From the NCBI RefSeq assembly GCF_002234535.1, contig NZ_CP022521.1, positions 2,790,001 to 2,854,000 of the forward strand: a stretch of 64,000 nt of DNA, given 5' to 3'. Of this stretch, positions 52,963-62,600 are shown piece after piece. Both the position numbers and the translations under genes were made by a program. The notes under the pieces were generated by a model. That model did no database searches. It was not told the origin of the DNA and was given only the letters and a program-made list of their open reading frames with translations. This DNA is from Actinoalloteichus hoggarensis. Lineage in GTDB: Bacteria; Actinomycetota; Actinomycetes; Mycobacteriales; Pseudonocardiaceae. Within the stretch, counting starts at the first letter, position 1; each line of letters opens with the position of its first letter.

Positions 52963-53554
52963 GGTCGTCCTCCTGATCCTCGATGCCCGGCTTTCGCCGT
53001 CGAATACCCGGAGACCGGCCCGGCTAACGTGTGGCGGACGTCGTCCGTGCGGTCTCGAGCGAGACCCGAGCGTCGATGCGGTGGCGTCGAGCGCGCACCA
53101 CCGGCGGCGAGACGACCCGCCTGGACGAGATCGGCCCTACCGGCCTCGGCCGGCCTGCCGTTGACCGGTCCTGTCTCCGTCCCGCCGGGCTGGATCAGGG
53201 CGGCCTTCGAACACGGTCGGTCCCGGTAGGCGGATTCCGCCCGCGGTCTTCGGGTCGCCTTGTCCGCCCTGCGCCGTGCGGCTCGTCCTGAAGCCGGCCT
53301 GACCTGGACTCGTCTGCTCGCGACGGCATCGCCCCGAGGACGGCGCCGAGCACGCGATCACGGGCGGCTCGAGTCGGGCCTGCTGTTCGGCGAAGAGCAG
53401 GAGTGGCATCGTGTCCGCGATCAGCGGAATGCCGATCTCGCAGGTTCCCTCGCCTGGCACGGCGGCGGTCTCACCGCTCACGGCGACCGGCCCGCCGTCG
53501 CCGTGGGAAGGGCGGCGGGCCGTCCGGGCGGAACCGAGAGCTCGTCGTGGCGGA
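52963..53554. other. Intergenic region, 592 bp
   Basis: Beyond the katE promoter at 53004-53028, the region to 53554 holds no recognisable gene. It is the 3' flank of the methyltransferase gene and no hairpin stands out. Confidence 0.4.
53004..53028 (-). promoter_or_regulatory. General-stress sigma (B/F-type) promoter of katE
   Basis: On the minus strand GTTA (53028-53025) and GGGTAT (53009-53004) are separated by 15 bases, matching the GTTT-N14-17-GGGTAT/C consensus at all but one -35 base. It lies 41 bases before the katE ATG. Confidence 0.65.
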
Positions 53555-54355
53555 TCAGCGCCTGCCGACCGCCGCGTACGCGCCGGACTGCTCGGGCAGC
53601 GCGTCCTCGTGCTCACGATCGCCTCGCCAGGCGGCGGTGAACACCACCCCGGGCGGCATGATCTCGAAGCCCGTCAACAACGCGGCGATCTCGTCGCGGC
53701 CGCGCATGGTGGCGGGGTTGGCGCTCTGCTTGTACTGCTCGGCCAACGCGGCCACCTCGGGGACGCCGTCGGTGGTGCCGTGGGAGAGCACCAGCATGCT
53801 GCCGGGGGCCATGACGTCTCGATACGCGGCGACGATGCCGGCCGGATCGTCGGAGTCCGGGACGAAGTGGAGCAGGGCGACCATCAGGACGGCCACCGGC
53901 TGATCGAAGTCCAGCAGCTCTCGGACCTCGGGATGGTCGAGCAGAGTGCGCGGCTCGCGAACGTCGGCCAGGATCGCCGTGGTGTTCGGGTCGTCCAAGA
54001 GGAGCTGCCGACTGTGGGCGATCGCGACGGGCTCGTTGTCGGCGTAGACCACGCGAGCGTCGGAGGTGATCTTCCGCGCGACCTCGTGGACGTTGCCGAC
54101 GGTCGGGATGCCGGAACCGATGTCGAGGAACTGCCGGATGCCCTGATCGAGGCAGAACTGCACGGACCTGCGTAGGAACGATCGGTTGAGCATGGCCACC
54201 AAGCGCGCGCCGGGGAATCTGGCCAGGGCACGCTCGGCGAACTCACGGTCCACCTTGAAGTTGGTGCTGCCGCCGAGGACGTAGTCGTAGATCCGTGCCG
54301 CACTCGGCCGATCGACGTCGATCGTCTCGGGAAGGCTGGGCTGTTTGTCCGTCAC
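53555..54355 (-). CDS. DUF574-type SAM-dependent methyltransferase
   Basis: This 266-residue protein is of the actinomycete-specific DUF574 family of putative methyltransferases, common in large numbers per genome. It shows SAARIYDYVLGGSTNFKVD, then RRSVQFCLDQGIRQFLDIGSGIPTVGNVHEVA and VYADNEPVAIAHSR, where the Rossmann motif lies. The FVPDSDDPAGIVAAYRD and VLSHGTTDG segments are family marks. The GTG at 54355 follows GGAGG by five bases; a longer GTG start at 54367 is less likely. Its substrates are unknown. It is divergent from apt. Confidence 0.9.
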   Translation of the reverse strand: MTDKQPSLPETIDVDRPSAARIYDYVLGGSTNFKVDREFAERALARFPGARLVAMLNRSFLRRSVQFCLDQGIRQFLDIGSGIPTVGNVHEVARKITSDARVVYADNEPVAIAHSRQLLLDDPNTTAILADVREPRTLLDHPEVRELLDFDQPVAVLMVALLHFVPDSDDPAGIVAAYRDVMAPGSMLVLSHGTTDGVPEVAALAEQYKQSANPATMRGRDEIAALLTGFEIMPPGVVFTAAWRGDREHEDALPEQSGAYAAVGRR

Positions 54356-54500
54356 GGTGACCTCCACTGCGCCGAATCCGTGGCTCTCGGTATGTAACCT
54401 GCTCGAATGGGTGAGTGACGTTACATTGGTCGGGTGGTCGCCCCGTGATCGCTCACGTCTCTCGTGCTCGGGGGCCCATCGAGATCAACCTCGGCTGAGG

Positions 54501-54506
54501 TAGGTT
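54501..54506 (+). promoter_or_regulatory. -10 element of a leaderless apt promoter
   Basis: TAGGTT (TANNNT form) ends six bases before the GTG at 54513, so transcription should start at or next to the start codon. Confidence 0.45.
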
Positions 54507-54512
54507 CGCCCG

Positions 54513-55046
54513 GTGTTGGCCGACCGCATTGCCGCAAGCCTGGTGTCGATCCCGGACTTCCCCACGCCGGGTGTGCTCTTCCGCGACCTGGCCGGGATCT
54601 ACGCCGATCCAGAGCTGTTCGGTGCGGCGGTGACGGAGCTGTCACGCCGGTTCGCCGAGCGGTTCGACGCGGTTCTGGCCATCGAGGCACGCGGGTTCGT
54701 CCTGGGGGCCGCCCTGGCCCGGCACGCGGCGCGGCCGCTCATTCTGGCGCGGAAGCCCGGCAGACTCCCCGGTGAGGTGCTGGAGGAGAGCTACTCGTTG
54801 GAGTACGGCACGAACACGCTGCAGATCGGCAGGCAGGCGGTCTTCCCCGGCACCCGGGTCCTCATCGTCGACGACCTCCTGGCCACCGGAGGCACCTTCG
54901 CCGCCGCCGCACGGCTGGTGACGGCGGCCGGCGGCACCGTGGCCGGGATGGCGACCCTGGTGAGCCTGGCGGGCCTCGGCGCCGACCGGACCCTGGCGGG
55001 CCAGGAGGTCGCCTCGCTGTGTGACGTGCCCGCCGCAGGCTTCTGA
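54513..55046 (+). CDS. apt: Adenine phosphoribosyltransferase
   Basis: This 177-residue enzyme joins adenine to PRPP to give AMP, a purine salvage step. It has the type I PRTase fold: VSIPDFPTPGVLFRDLAG is the APT start, AIEARGFVLGAALAR follows, then the conserved RKPGRLPGEVLEESYSLEYG hood loop. The PRPP-binding motif is VLIVDDLLATGGTF. The length is standard. It starts at GTG 54513 directly after a -10 element, so it is probably leaderless. In many actinomycetes apt lies next to relA; here it does not. Confidence 0.95.
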   Translation: MLADRIAASLVSIPDFPTPGVLFRDLAGIYADPELFGAAVTELSRRFAERFDAVLAIEARGFVLGAALARHAARPLILARKPGRLPGEVLEESYSLEYGTNTLQIGRQAVFPGTRVLIVDDLLATGGTFAAAARLVTAAGGTVAGMATLVSLAGLGADRTLAGQEVASLCDVPAAGF

Positions 55047-55311
55047 GTCGAACGCACCACGCCGGGCGCGGCAGGCGCGACGACTCGATCCCCGATGCTC
55101 ACTGCACGGCAGGCGCGGGCGGCCTCGTCCGTCCGAACGTCGACCGCCCGCCATCGTCGTCGGCCGTACGCCCTCGGCCCGAGCTCGGGCCCACCGTGGT
55201 GGAGTCGCCCCAGGCCACGCCGACAGCGCCGTCCTCTCGACTGCGACAGCTCCCCCGACCGCGCCGGCGCCGGCCGCCCGGGCCGCCGCGGCGTCCTCAT
55301 CGCCGGTTCGA

Positions 55312-55749
55312 TCAGATCAGGACGATCTGCTCCATGCGGCGCAGGGTCTCCTGCATCGATCGGAGGTTACGGCGCGGGATGCCTGCCACCTCGTAGGCCT
55401 TCGGCCACCTGACCGCGGACCAGTCGAAGGTCTCCACGACCTCGGTGCGCTCCTCGTCCAGCGCGCGGAACTCCCAGCGCCAGACGTGCAGACCCATGTG
55501 CCGCCAGGCGATCAGCTTGCCCTCCTCGAACTCCACCACTCTGTTCTGGATCTTGTAGGGCACGCCGAGGCGCATCGTCATCCCGAACCGCGACCCGAGT
55601 TCGAGTCGGTCCGGTGTGCCGTCCTGTGCCGACCGGACCGTTCCCGACCCGTCGATCAGCGCGTGCTTCGACGGGTCGGCCACGATGGCGAACAGGCGTT
55701 CGGCGGGCGCGGAGATGGTGCGGGTCGCGCTGATCTGACGGTCTTCCAT
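55312..55749 (-). CDS. SRPBCC family protein
   Basis: This 145-residue protein has the START/SRPBCC helix-grip fold. SATRTISAPAERLFAIVADPS is the first strand and helix, then the beta-sheet with WRHMGLHVWRWEFRAL. A final helix follows (LRSMQETLRRMEQIV). Members bind hydrophobic ligands or act in polyketide steps and similar roles. The ATG at 55749 follows CTGGAGGCACG. A 14-base perfect palindrome (55808-55821) lies upstream, an operator candidate. Its ligand is unknown. Confidence 0.88.
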   Translation of the reverse strand: MEDRQISATRTISAPAERLFAIVADPSKHALIDGSGTVRSAQDGTPDRLELGSRFGMTMRLGVPYKIQNRVVEFEEGKLIAWRHMGLHVWRWEFRALDEERTEVVETFDWSAVRWPKAYEVAGIPRRNLRSMQETLRRMEQIVLI

Positions 55750-55807
55750 CGTGCCTCCAGAGTTGACGTCTCACTGCTTGATACCCGAACTTCGCGCGAT
55801 GTGAGTG

Positions 55808-55821
55808 GTGTTGATCAACAC
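55808..55821. promoter_or_regulatory. 14-bp perfect palindrome upstream of SRPBCC gene
   Basis: GTGTTGATCAACAC is fully palindromic. It lies 59 bases before the SRPBCC ATG at 55749 and next to the end of the BASS gene. A GGGTAT lies nearby, on the minus strand. It is a strong candidate for a regulator site. Confidence 0.5.
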
Positions 55822-55839
55822 AGCGTCGGGCGGCGATCG

Positions 55840-56892
55840 TCATCGCTGCTCGGCGGCCCCGCCGTCGCCGTCGCCGGGCGTGTCGACATCGGCGTCGGGG
55901 GCTGGGTCGAGCGCCCCGTCCTGGCCTGCGGCCGGGGTGTCGACCGGACCGCGGGGCGTGCCCCTGCGTGCCCAGTACGTCGCGATCACCGCACCGGAGA
56001 TGTTGTGCCACACCGAGAACAGCGCGGCGGGGAGCGCGGCCAGGGGGGTGAAATGCACGGTGGCCAGACTCGCCGCGAGCCCGGAGTTCTGCATGCCGAC
56101 CTCGACGCTGACCGCGCGCCGTGCCGATTCGTCGAAGCCTGCGAACCGCGCGGCGAACCAGCCCAGCGCCAGACCGGCCGAGTTGTGCAGCACCACTGCC
56201 AGCACGAGGAGCAGGCCGCTGCTGAGCACCGCGGCGGCGTTGGCGCCGACCACCGCGGCCACCACGAGGACGATTCCCGTCACCGACACCAGTGGCAGGA
56301 ACGGCAGCACCCGCTCCACGACGCGGCCGGCGAACGTGCGGAGGAGCAGGCCTGCCACCACCGGGACCAGGACGACCTGCACGATCGACAGCAGCAGACC
56401 ACCCGCGTCCACCGGCAGCGCCGATCCGGCCAGCCACAAGACCAGCAGTGGGGTGAACAGCGGGGACAGCAGCGTGGAGACCGAGGTCATCGTCACCGAC
56501 AAGGCCACGTCGCCCTTGGCGAGGTAGACGATGACGTTGGACGCCGTGCCGCCGGGTGCGGCGCCGACCAGCACCATGCCGACCATCAGTTCCGGTGCCA
56601 GCCCGAGCAGCGTGCCGATGACCCATGCCGTGAGCGGCATGATGACGAACTGGGCGATGAGCCCGACGATCACGGCGTAGGGCCGCTTGAGGATCAGGGC
56701 GAAGTCCCGGCCGCGCAGCGTCAGACCCATCCCGAACATGATCACGCCGAGCAGCAGGGGAACCCACGGCGCCAGCGTCGCGGCAGGTCCGGGGATGAGG
56801 AGACCGACGATCGCGCCGAGCAGTACCAGCAGCGCGAACCAGCGGCCCACGGCTGTGGCGAGGCGGATGAGCGGCGAAGCGCCGTCGGTCAT
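55840..56892 (-). CDS. Bile acid:sodium symporter (BASS) family transporter
   Basis: This 350-residue membrane protein has the ten-helix BASS fold. VPLLLGVIMFGMGLTLRGRD is the motif of helix 2, VGAAPGGTASNVIVYLAKGD marks the sodium-site crossing, and AVSVEVGMQNSGLAASLAT is the second signature. The C-terminal tail (about 300-350) is acidic and low-complexity. Members transport bile acids, pantoate, pyruvate or similar anions with sodium; substrate is unknown here. It precedes the SRPBCC gene on the same strand by 90 bases, so the two may be linked. Confidence 0.92.
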   Translation of the reverse strand: MTDGASPLIRLATAVGRWFALLVLLGAIVGLLIPGPAATLAPWVPLLLGVIMFGMGLTLRGRDFALILKRPYAVIVGLIAQFVIMPLTAWVIGTLLGLAPELMVGMVLVGAAPGGTASNVIVYLAKGDVALSVTMTSVSTLLSPLFTPLLVLWLAGSALPVDAGGLLLSIVQVVLVPVVAGLLLRTFAGRVVERVLPFLPLVSVTGIVLVVAAVVGANAAAVLSSGLLLVLAVVLHNSAGLALGWFAARFAGFDESARRAVSVEVGMQNSGLAASLATVHFTPLAALPAALFSVWHNISGAVIATYWARRGTPRGPVDTPAAGQDGALDPAPDADVDTPGDGDGGAAEQR

Positions 56893-57200
56893 GGCTCCTC
56901 CAGTCGACCGGGGTGTGTCGTCGTCCCGGACGGCGGGAGACCATCCGGTCTGGACACGCGCCGAAGGCTACCCCGACGTCGCGCCTGCTCAGCCAGGCCG
57001 TCTGCCGCGCCGCGTCCCGGTAGACGCCCTGGCCGGGCTGCGGCCGAGACTGTGACCGCGGCAGGCCGCGGGCGACGAGCCGCTGCCGTCGCCGACCGGT
57101 GGTTCGACCGCCGCGTCGCCGGTGTGGGGGAGCCCGCGGGCTCCCCGCCGGCGCACCGGCCCTGCCGGGCGGCGGCCGTGCTCGTGATAGGCAGTCCGAC
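56893..57200. other. Divergent intergenic region, 308 bp
   Basis: This region separates the BASS transporter and the ABC-class ATPase gene. It holds no recognised gene. Promoters for both are expected, but no clear elements are seen. Confidence 0.35.
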
Positions 57201-59015
57201 GTGACTCGACGACACGGACGCGCCGGCGGCAGCACGCCTGCGCGAGATCGGGGACGGCCGCGTTCGCGCGGCGCGGGCGGCGGCGACGTGAACGCGCTCG
57301 CCGCGCTGCTGGAACGGCTCGACGGCGGCGGCTATCCGGCCTATCGCGATCTGCACGGCGACTGGGTCTTTCCGCGGTTCACGCTGAGCGTTCGTCGAGT
57401 GCAGGCGGACCCGTTCGCTCCGCCGAGCCGGTTGGAGGTGCGAGTCCCCGCGGCCGAGGCCGGTCTGCCCGTCGAGTTGTGGTGCACTCCGGCCGCGGTG
57501 CGGGCGACCAGCTGCCATCTGCTGCGCCGGTTCGCCGCCGCCCTGGGCACGACAGAAGCGCGATCGGAGCACGGGGCACACGAGGACACCGGCTCGCGCC
57601 GATCGACTCGCGGAACCGGGCCGTTCGCCGTGGACGTGGGCGGTCCGGAGATCCTCGATCGCAGCGCCGGTCGCATCGTCGACGGCGAGTTGACGCTGCG
57701 CTTCGCGTTGGCGCTTCCTGCCCACGGCCGCCGCATCGACGGCGTCGCCGCCCGTTGCGCGCTGCTCGACACGTTGCCCGCCGCCGTCGACGCGGTGTGT
57801 GGGGACCGAGCCGATCTGGCGACGGCCCGCCGCTTCGTCACCACGGTGGAGGACGCCGTCGCCCTGCGCGAGATGCTCCCCGATCTGGGGCTCGTCGCCT
57901 TCGTCGCCGACGGCGCCGTCCTGCCCCGGCGCTCCGGCGTGGAGGAGGAGCCCATGAGCGGCGCGCTGCCGTTCCGCGCCCCCGAGTCGATGACCGTCCG
58001 GGTCCGGCTGCCGCATCGGGGCGAGGTCAGCGGACTCGGGATCGCCGAGGGCGTCACGGTGGTCGTCGGCGGCGGCTACCACGGCAAGTCCACCCTGCTG
58101 CGGGCGCTGGAACACGGCGTCTACGACCACGCCCCCGGCGACGGTCGGGAACTGGTCGTGACGAGGCAGGACGCGGTGAAGATCCGCGCGGAGGACGGCC
58201 GCGCGGTGACCAGGGCCGACGTCAGCGCGTTCCTCTCGCACCTTCCCCAGGGCACCGCCACGGACGACTTCAGCACGGCCGACGCCTCCGGCTCCACCTC
58301 CCAGGCCGCGTCGATCGTGGAGGCGTTGGAGGCGGGCTCGCGGGCTCTGCTGATCGACGAGGACACCGCCGCGACCAACCTCATGATCCGTGACGGCAGG
58401 ATGCGCGCCCTGGTGGCGGCCGAGCACGAGCCGCTCACGCCCCTGCTCGACGTCGTACGATCGTTGGCCCGTGATCATCGGGTGTCGACGATCGTCGTCA
58501 CCGGCGGCTCCGGTGACTACCTGGCCGTCGCCGACCGGGTCGTCATGATGGAGTCCTATCGGCCGTACGAGGTCACCGAACGTGCACGGCTGCTCGGCGG
58601 GGAGCGAGCCGAGGGGGAGGACCGCCCCTTCCCTCCCGTCCGGGCCAGGATCGTCCGAGGCGACTCGCTCGCCGCCGCGATCGGGCCGCGGCGTCGAATC
58701 CGCGCCAGAGGACGGGACGCGGTGCTGCTGGGTGAGGCGGAGATCGACCTGCGCGCCGTCGAACAGCTGGTGGACCCCGCGCAGCTCGTCGGGGTCGGTC
58801 TCGCGCTGGCCGCATTGACCATCGGCGACAGGCTCGACGGCGGTCGACCGATTCGCGCGGCGTTGGAGTCCCTCGCCGCCGAGATCGCCGATCAGGGTCT
58901 CGAGGTGCTTGCCGACGGGTTCGCCGGCGATCTGGCCGTGCCCAGAATGCTGGAGGTCGCCGCCGCGCTGAACCGGCTGCGCGGCCTGCGTGTCGCCGGC
59001 TTCACCGCCGACTGA
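57201..59015 (+). CDS. ABC-class ATPase domain protein (COG3044-type)
   Basis: This 604-residue protein belongs to the 'predicted ATPase of the ABC class' family. After a basic N-terminal leader (about 1-29) comes the family start (ALLERLDGGGYPAYRDLHGD, then RVQADPFAPPSRLEVRVP). The ATPase core has the P-loop VVVGGGYHGKSTLLRALEHG, the STSQAASIVEALEAGSRALL signature region and the Walker B segment LIDEDTAATNLMIRD. Its role is unknown; homologues occur sparsely in bacteria. I chose the GTG at 57201; a GTG at 57288 would remove the basic leader. Confidence 0.85.
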   Translation: MTRRHGRAGGSTPARDRGRPRSRGAGGGDVNALAALLERLDGGGYPAYRDLHGDWVFPRFTLSVRRVQADPFAPPSRLEVRVPAAEAGLPVELWCTPAAVRATSCHLLRRFAAALGTTEARSEHGAHEDTGSRRSTRGTGPFAVDVGGPEILDRSAGRIVDGELTLRFALALPAHGRRIDGVAARCALLDTLPAAVDAVCGDRADLATARRFVTTVEDAVALREMLPDLGLVAFVADGAVLPRRSGVEEEPMSGALPFRAPESMTVRVRLPHRGEVSGLGIAEGVTVVVGGGYHGKSTLLRALEHGVYDHAPGDGRELVVTRQDAVKIRAEDGRAVTRADVSAFLSHLPQGTATDDFSTADASGSTSQAASIVEALEAGSRALLIDEDTAATNLMIRDGRMRALVAAEHEPLTPLLDVVRSLARDHRVSTIVVTGGSGDYLAVADRVVMMESYRPYEVTERARLLGGERAEGEDRPFPPVRARIVRGDSLAAAIGPRRRIRARGRDAVLLGEAEIDLRAVEQLVDPAQLVGVGLALAALTIGDRLDGGRPIRAALESLAAEIADQGLEVLADGFAGDLAVPRMLEVAAALNRLRGLRVAGFTAD

Positions 59016-59697
59016 CCCGTCCGCGCCTCACTCGCGGCGGGGGAGGCACGGGTTCTCGCCGGCGCCGCGACGATGGGGATCGCGATGTCTCACGGCGGCG
59101 GCGGGGCGACGCGCCCCTGTGCGGCCAGGGCGGCCGCGGTGCCGTACCCGGCCGGATCGGCCGCCGGGACGGCCGGTACCCGACCGCGCGGTCACCGAGC
59201 GCGGTCCGAGCCTCCGGTACGGCGCGGCGGGTGAGCGGGATGGCGGACGGGGCCGCCCGCACCGCCTCGAGAGCCTGCGGAGCGGGTGACGGTGGTGCCG
59301 CAGCGGGTCGCGATCGGTCGGTGGCCAGTACCGACGCCGGTTTCGGGCGGATGACCCGCCCCCGGGCCGGAAGGCGGCCGCGCCGCAACGGCGGTCCGTG
59401 TCGCCGGCAGGGTCGGCCGCCGTCGAGCGCGGCGGCCGCCCGGCGGTGGGAACCTGCCTCGATCCGCCGGATCACGGTGCCGTCCGACGTCGACCGGCTG
59501 GATCGGAGTCGACATCGACGCTCCGGGTCTGTAATCGTCGCCGCTCCCCGGATCTGCGGACCTCATCGCACCCTTCGGATCTGTGGACGTTCTCGATCCT
59601 TCGGCGTGGCGGACCTCTCCGATCTCCGGATCGGCAAGCCTCTTCGCTCCTTCGGACCGGCGCCCTCGACCGATGGCCGCGGCGGCCGAACCGAGGA
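59016..59697. other. Intergenic region, 682 bp
   Basis: This gap between the ATPase and the AfsR-type gene (convergent) holds no recognised gene. Near 59540-59660 a CCTTCGGATC/TGGCGGACC-like element recurs in varied form (CTTCGGATCTGTGGAC, CCTTCGGCGTGGCGGACC, CCTTCGGACC). Confidence 0.4.
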
Positions 59698-62600
59698 TCA
59701 CGGATCACCGCACGGGCACTCCGCCTCGGCGAGACGCCTGCGGGTCTGTTCGGCCTCCGGGCCCTGCAGGGTCTCGTAGACCGCCAGCGCCTCCCGCAGG
59801 CGTTCCGTCGCGGCGCCCCGATCCCCGAGAGAGAGGTGAGCGGTGGCGAGCGCGTCCAGTGCCCTGCCCTCCTCGTAGCGGTTCTGGCATTCACGAGCCC
59901 AGGTCAGCGCCGCGCGGTGGTGGCGAAGCGCCTCGACGCCGTTGCCCAGCGCGGTCAGCGCCAGACCGAGGTTGTTGAGGATCTCGGCGGCCACGGTCGG
60001 TTCGGTGCCGCCGACGATGTCCAGCGCCTCGCGGTGGTGTGCGGCGGCCTCGGCGTGCCTGCCCAGGCGGGCCAGGGCGCTCCCGAGATTCGTCAGCGGC
60101 GCGGCCTGACTGTCCCGATCGCCGAGCTCCCGCTTGATCCGCAGGCCGTCGTGCAGCACCGCCAGTGCTCTGGCGGGTTCGTCGCCTCGGGCGAGGATCT
60201 TGCCCACGTTGGTGAGAACCCGTGCCTCGCCGGTGCGGTCGCCGACCTCTCGGTACGCGGCGAGCGCCTGTTCCGCGCAGCACAGGGCCTGCTCGAACTC
60301 GCCGAGCTGCTCGTGCAGCAGTGCCTTGTTGTTCAACGTGCCCGCCAGCATCGCGTTGGCGTCGTGTTCGCGGCACAACGCGGCGGCCCGCTGGTGCCAG
60401 TCGAGGGCCTCGGTGGTGTTGCCGAGTCGGAAGGCCGTATTGGCCAGGCTGTTCATCGTTCGCCACTCGTGTACCCAGTTCCCGGTGTGGCGGTGCAGGT
60501 GCAGCGCGCGGCTCGCCAGCTCGGACGCCTCCTGGAACCGACCCGCGTTCCAGGTGCCGATCGCGAGGTGCGTCAGCGTCACGGCCACGCCCGTCGTGTC
60601 GCCCGCCTGCTCCGCGGCCCGCAACGCGGTGCGGTGCGTCGAGAGCCAGTAGGTGATGTGCCTGCGGTAGAGCAGATAGCGCCACAGCGCGTTGGCCAGT
60701 CGCCAGGCGGCCTGGCCGCGGCCCTGCCCGGCGGCGTGCTCCACGAGCATGACGAGGTTGACCTGCTGTGCGTCCAGCCAGTCGAGGCCCTCCGCCCGGT
60801 CGGCGAACTCCAGCCCGGCCGCCCCCGGAGTCCTGGGCTGCCGCTCGTGTGTCGGGATGATGTGCGCGACCGCGGCCTCGGCGCTGCCTTGGAAGTGTCG
60901 CAGCAGCCGCGTCATCATCGTGTCCTGTTCGGCGGGCGGGTCCTGCTCGGTGCCCAGCTCGGTGGCGTACTCCCGGACCACGTCGTGCAGCCGGAAGCCC
61001 CGATGCTCGCCGGGTTCGACCAGGTGCGCGTCCGCCAGCGCCATCAGGTGCCGTCGTGCCTGGCCGTGGTCGACGTCGAGCAGCGCGGCGGCGCTGTGCG
61101 CGTCGATCTGCGCCAGGCCGCTCAGGCCGATCCGGCGGAACAGCCGCTGCTGGGCCTCGGGCAGCAGGACGTAGGACTGGTGGAACGCGGTGCGGACCGA
61201 GGCGTGCGGATCATCGTCGAACTGGAGATCGGCGAGCCTGCGCCCCTCGATCAGTCCGCGTGCCAGCTCCCCGAGCCCTCGGTCCTCCGACATCCGTGCC
61301 ATGGCGATCCGCAGCGCGAGCGGCAGGTACGAGCACAACGCGGCCAGCGCCCGGGCCGCCGCGGGCTCACGCCGCACGACATGGGTGCCTGCGACCCGGC
61401 CGATCAGCTCGACCGACTCCTCCGGGGAGAGGACGTCCAGGGTCACCGAATGCGCGCCGGTCGTGGCGATGAAGCCGCCGAGCCTGCGCCTGCTGGTCGC
61501 GATCAGCCTGCACTGGTTGTCGCCGGGGATCAGCGGGTACAGCTGCTCGGCGTGCTGCACGTTGTCCACGGCGATGAGCAGGCGGCGACCGGCCAGGGTG
61601 CTGCGATAGAGCGCCGCGGCCGCCGACTCGTCGTCGGGTATCCGCTCGGCGGGGACCTCCAGGGAACGGAGCAGCCGCTCGAGTGCCTCCTGCGCGGACA
61701 CCGGATGCCCGCCCCCGTGGCCGCGCATGTCGAGGTAGAGCTGGCCGTCGGGGAAGCCGTCGGCGGCCTGCTGGGCGCAGCGCAGGACCAGTCCGGTCTT
61801 GCCGACGCCCGCCATGCCGTCGACGATGATCACGGGACTGAGGCTCGGGTCGTCGTCTTGGAGCAGGCTGAGGATGCGCCGCTGCTCGGTCCGTCGACCG
61901 GTGAACTGTGCGGTTCCCGCCGGGAGCTGGGCCGGCCCCGACCTGGCCTGCTTCGATTCGGCGGAACCTCCGTCGGCCGTCAACAACTGCTGGTGCAGCC
62001 GTCGCAGGCCGGTGCCGGGGTCGGTCCCGAGTTCGCGGGACAGCGACTCCCGGGCCCGCGCGAAGACGGCGAGCGCCTCGTTGGGGCGTTCCTCGGCCCA
62101 TCGGACGCGCATCAGGAGTTCATAGAGCGGTTCCCGCAGCGGATGCTCCGCGAGCAGGCCGCCCAGTTCGCGCGCCAGTCCCTCCATCTCGCCTGCCTCG
62201 AGGTCCGCCGCGATCCGAGCCTCGAGTGCGGTGAGCCGTTCCTCTTGGAGACGTAGCCGGTTTCGCAGGACGAAGTCGCTCTCGCCCGCACCCGCGAGCG
62301 GGTCGCCCCGCCATAGCCGGACCGCCGTGTGCAGCAGCGCCCGGCGACGTGGTCCGTGTTCGTTCTTCGCTCGGTCGAGCAGGGCACGGAACACGAACAG
62401 ATCGACCGTCTCCTCCGGTGTGGTGAGTCGGTATCCCTCGGGGCGGGTCGCCAGGACGGCCGTCGTCCGACCGCTCAGTGCCCGGCGGAGGTTCGAGACG
62501 TAGACCTGGATCGCCTTGCGTGCCGACGCGGGGGGATGCTCGCCCCATACGGCGTCGATGAGCTGTTCGACGGTGCGCGTGCGTCCGGGCTCCAACAGGA

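Noticed and set aside
59398-62256. A 952-codon plus-strand frame opposite the AfsR-type gene
   Set aside because: No motif is present. It is the shadow of a well-supported 1008-residue gene on the minus strand.
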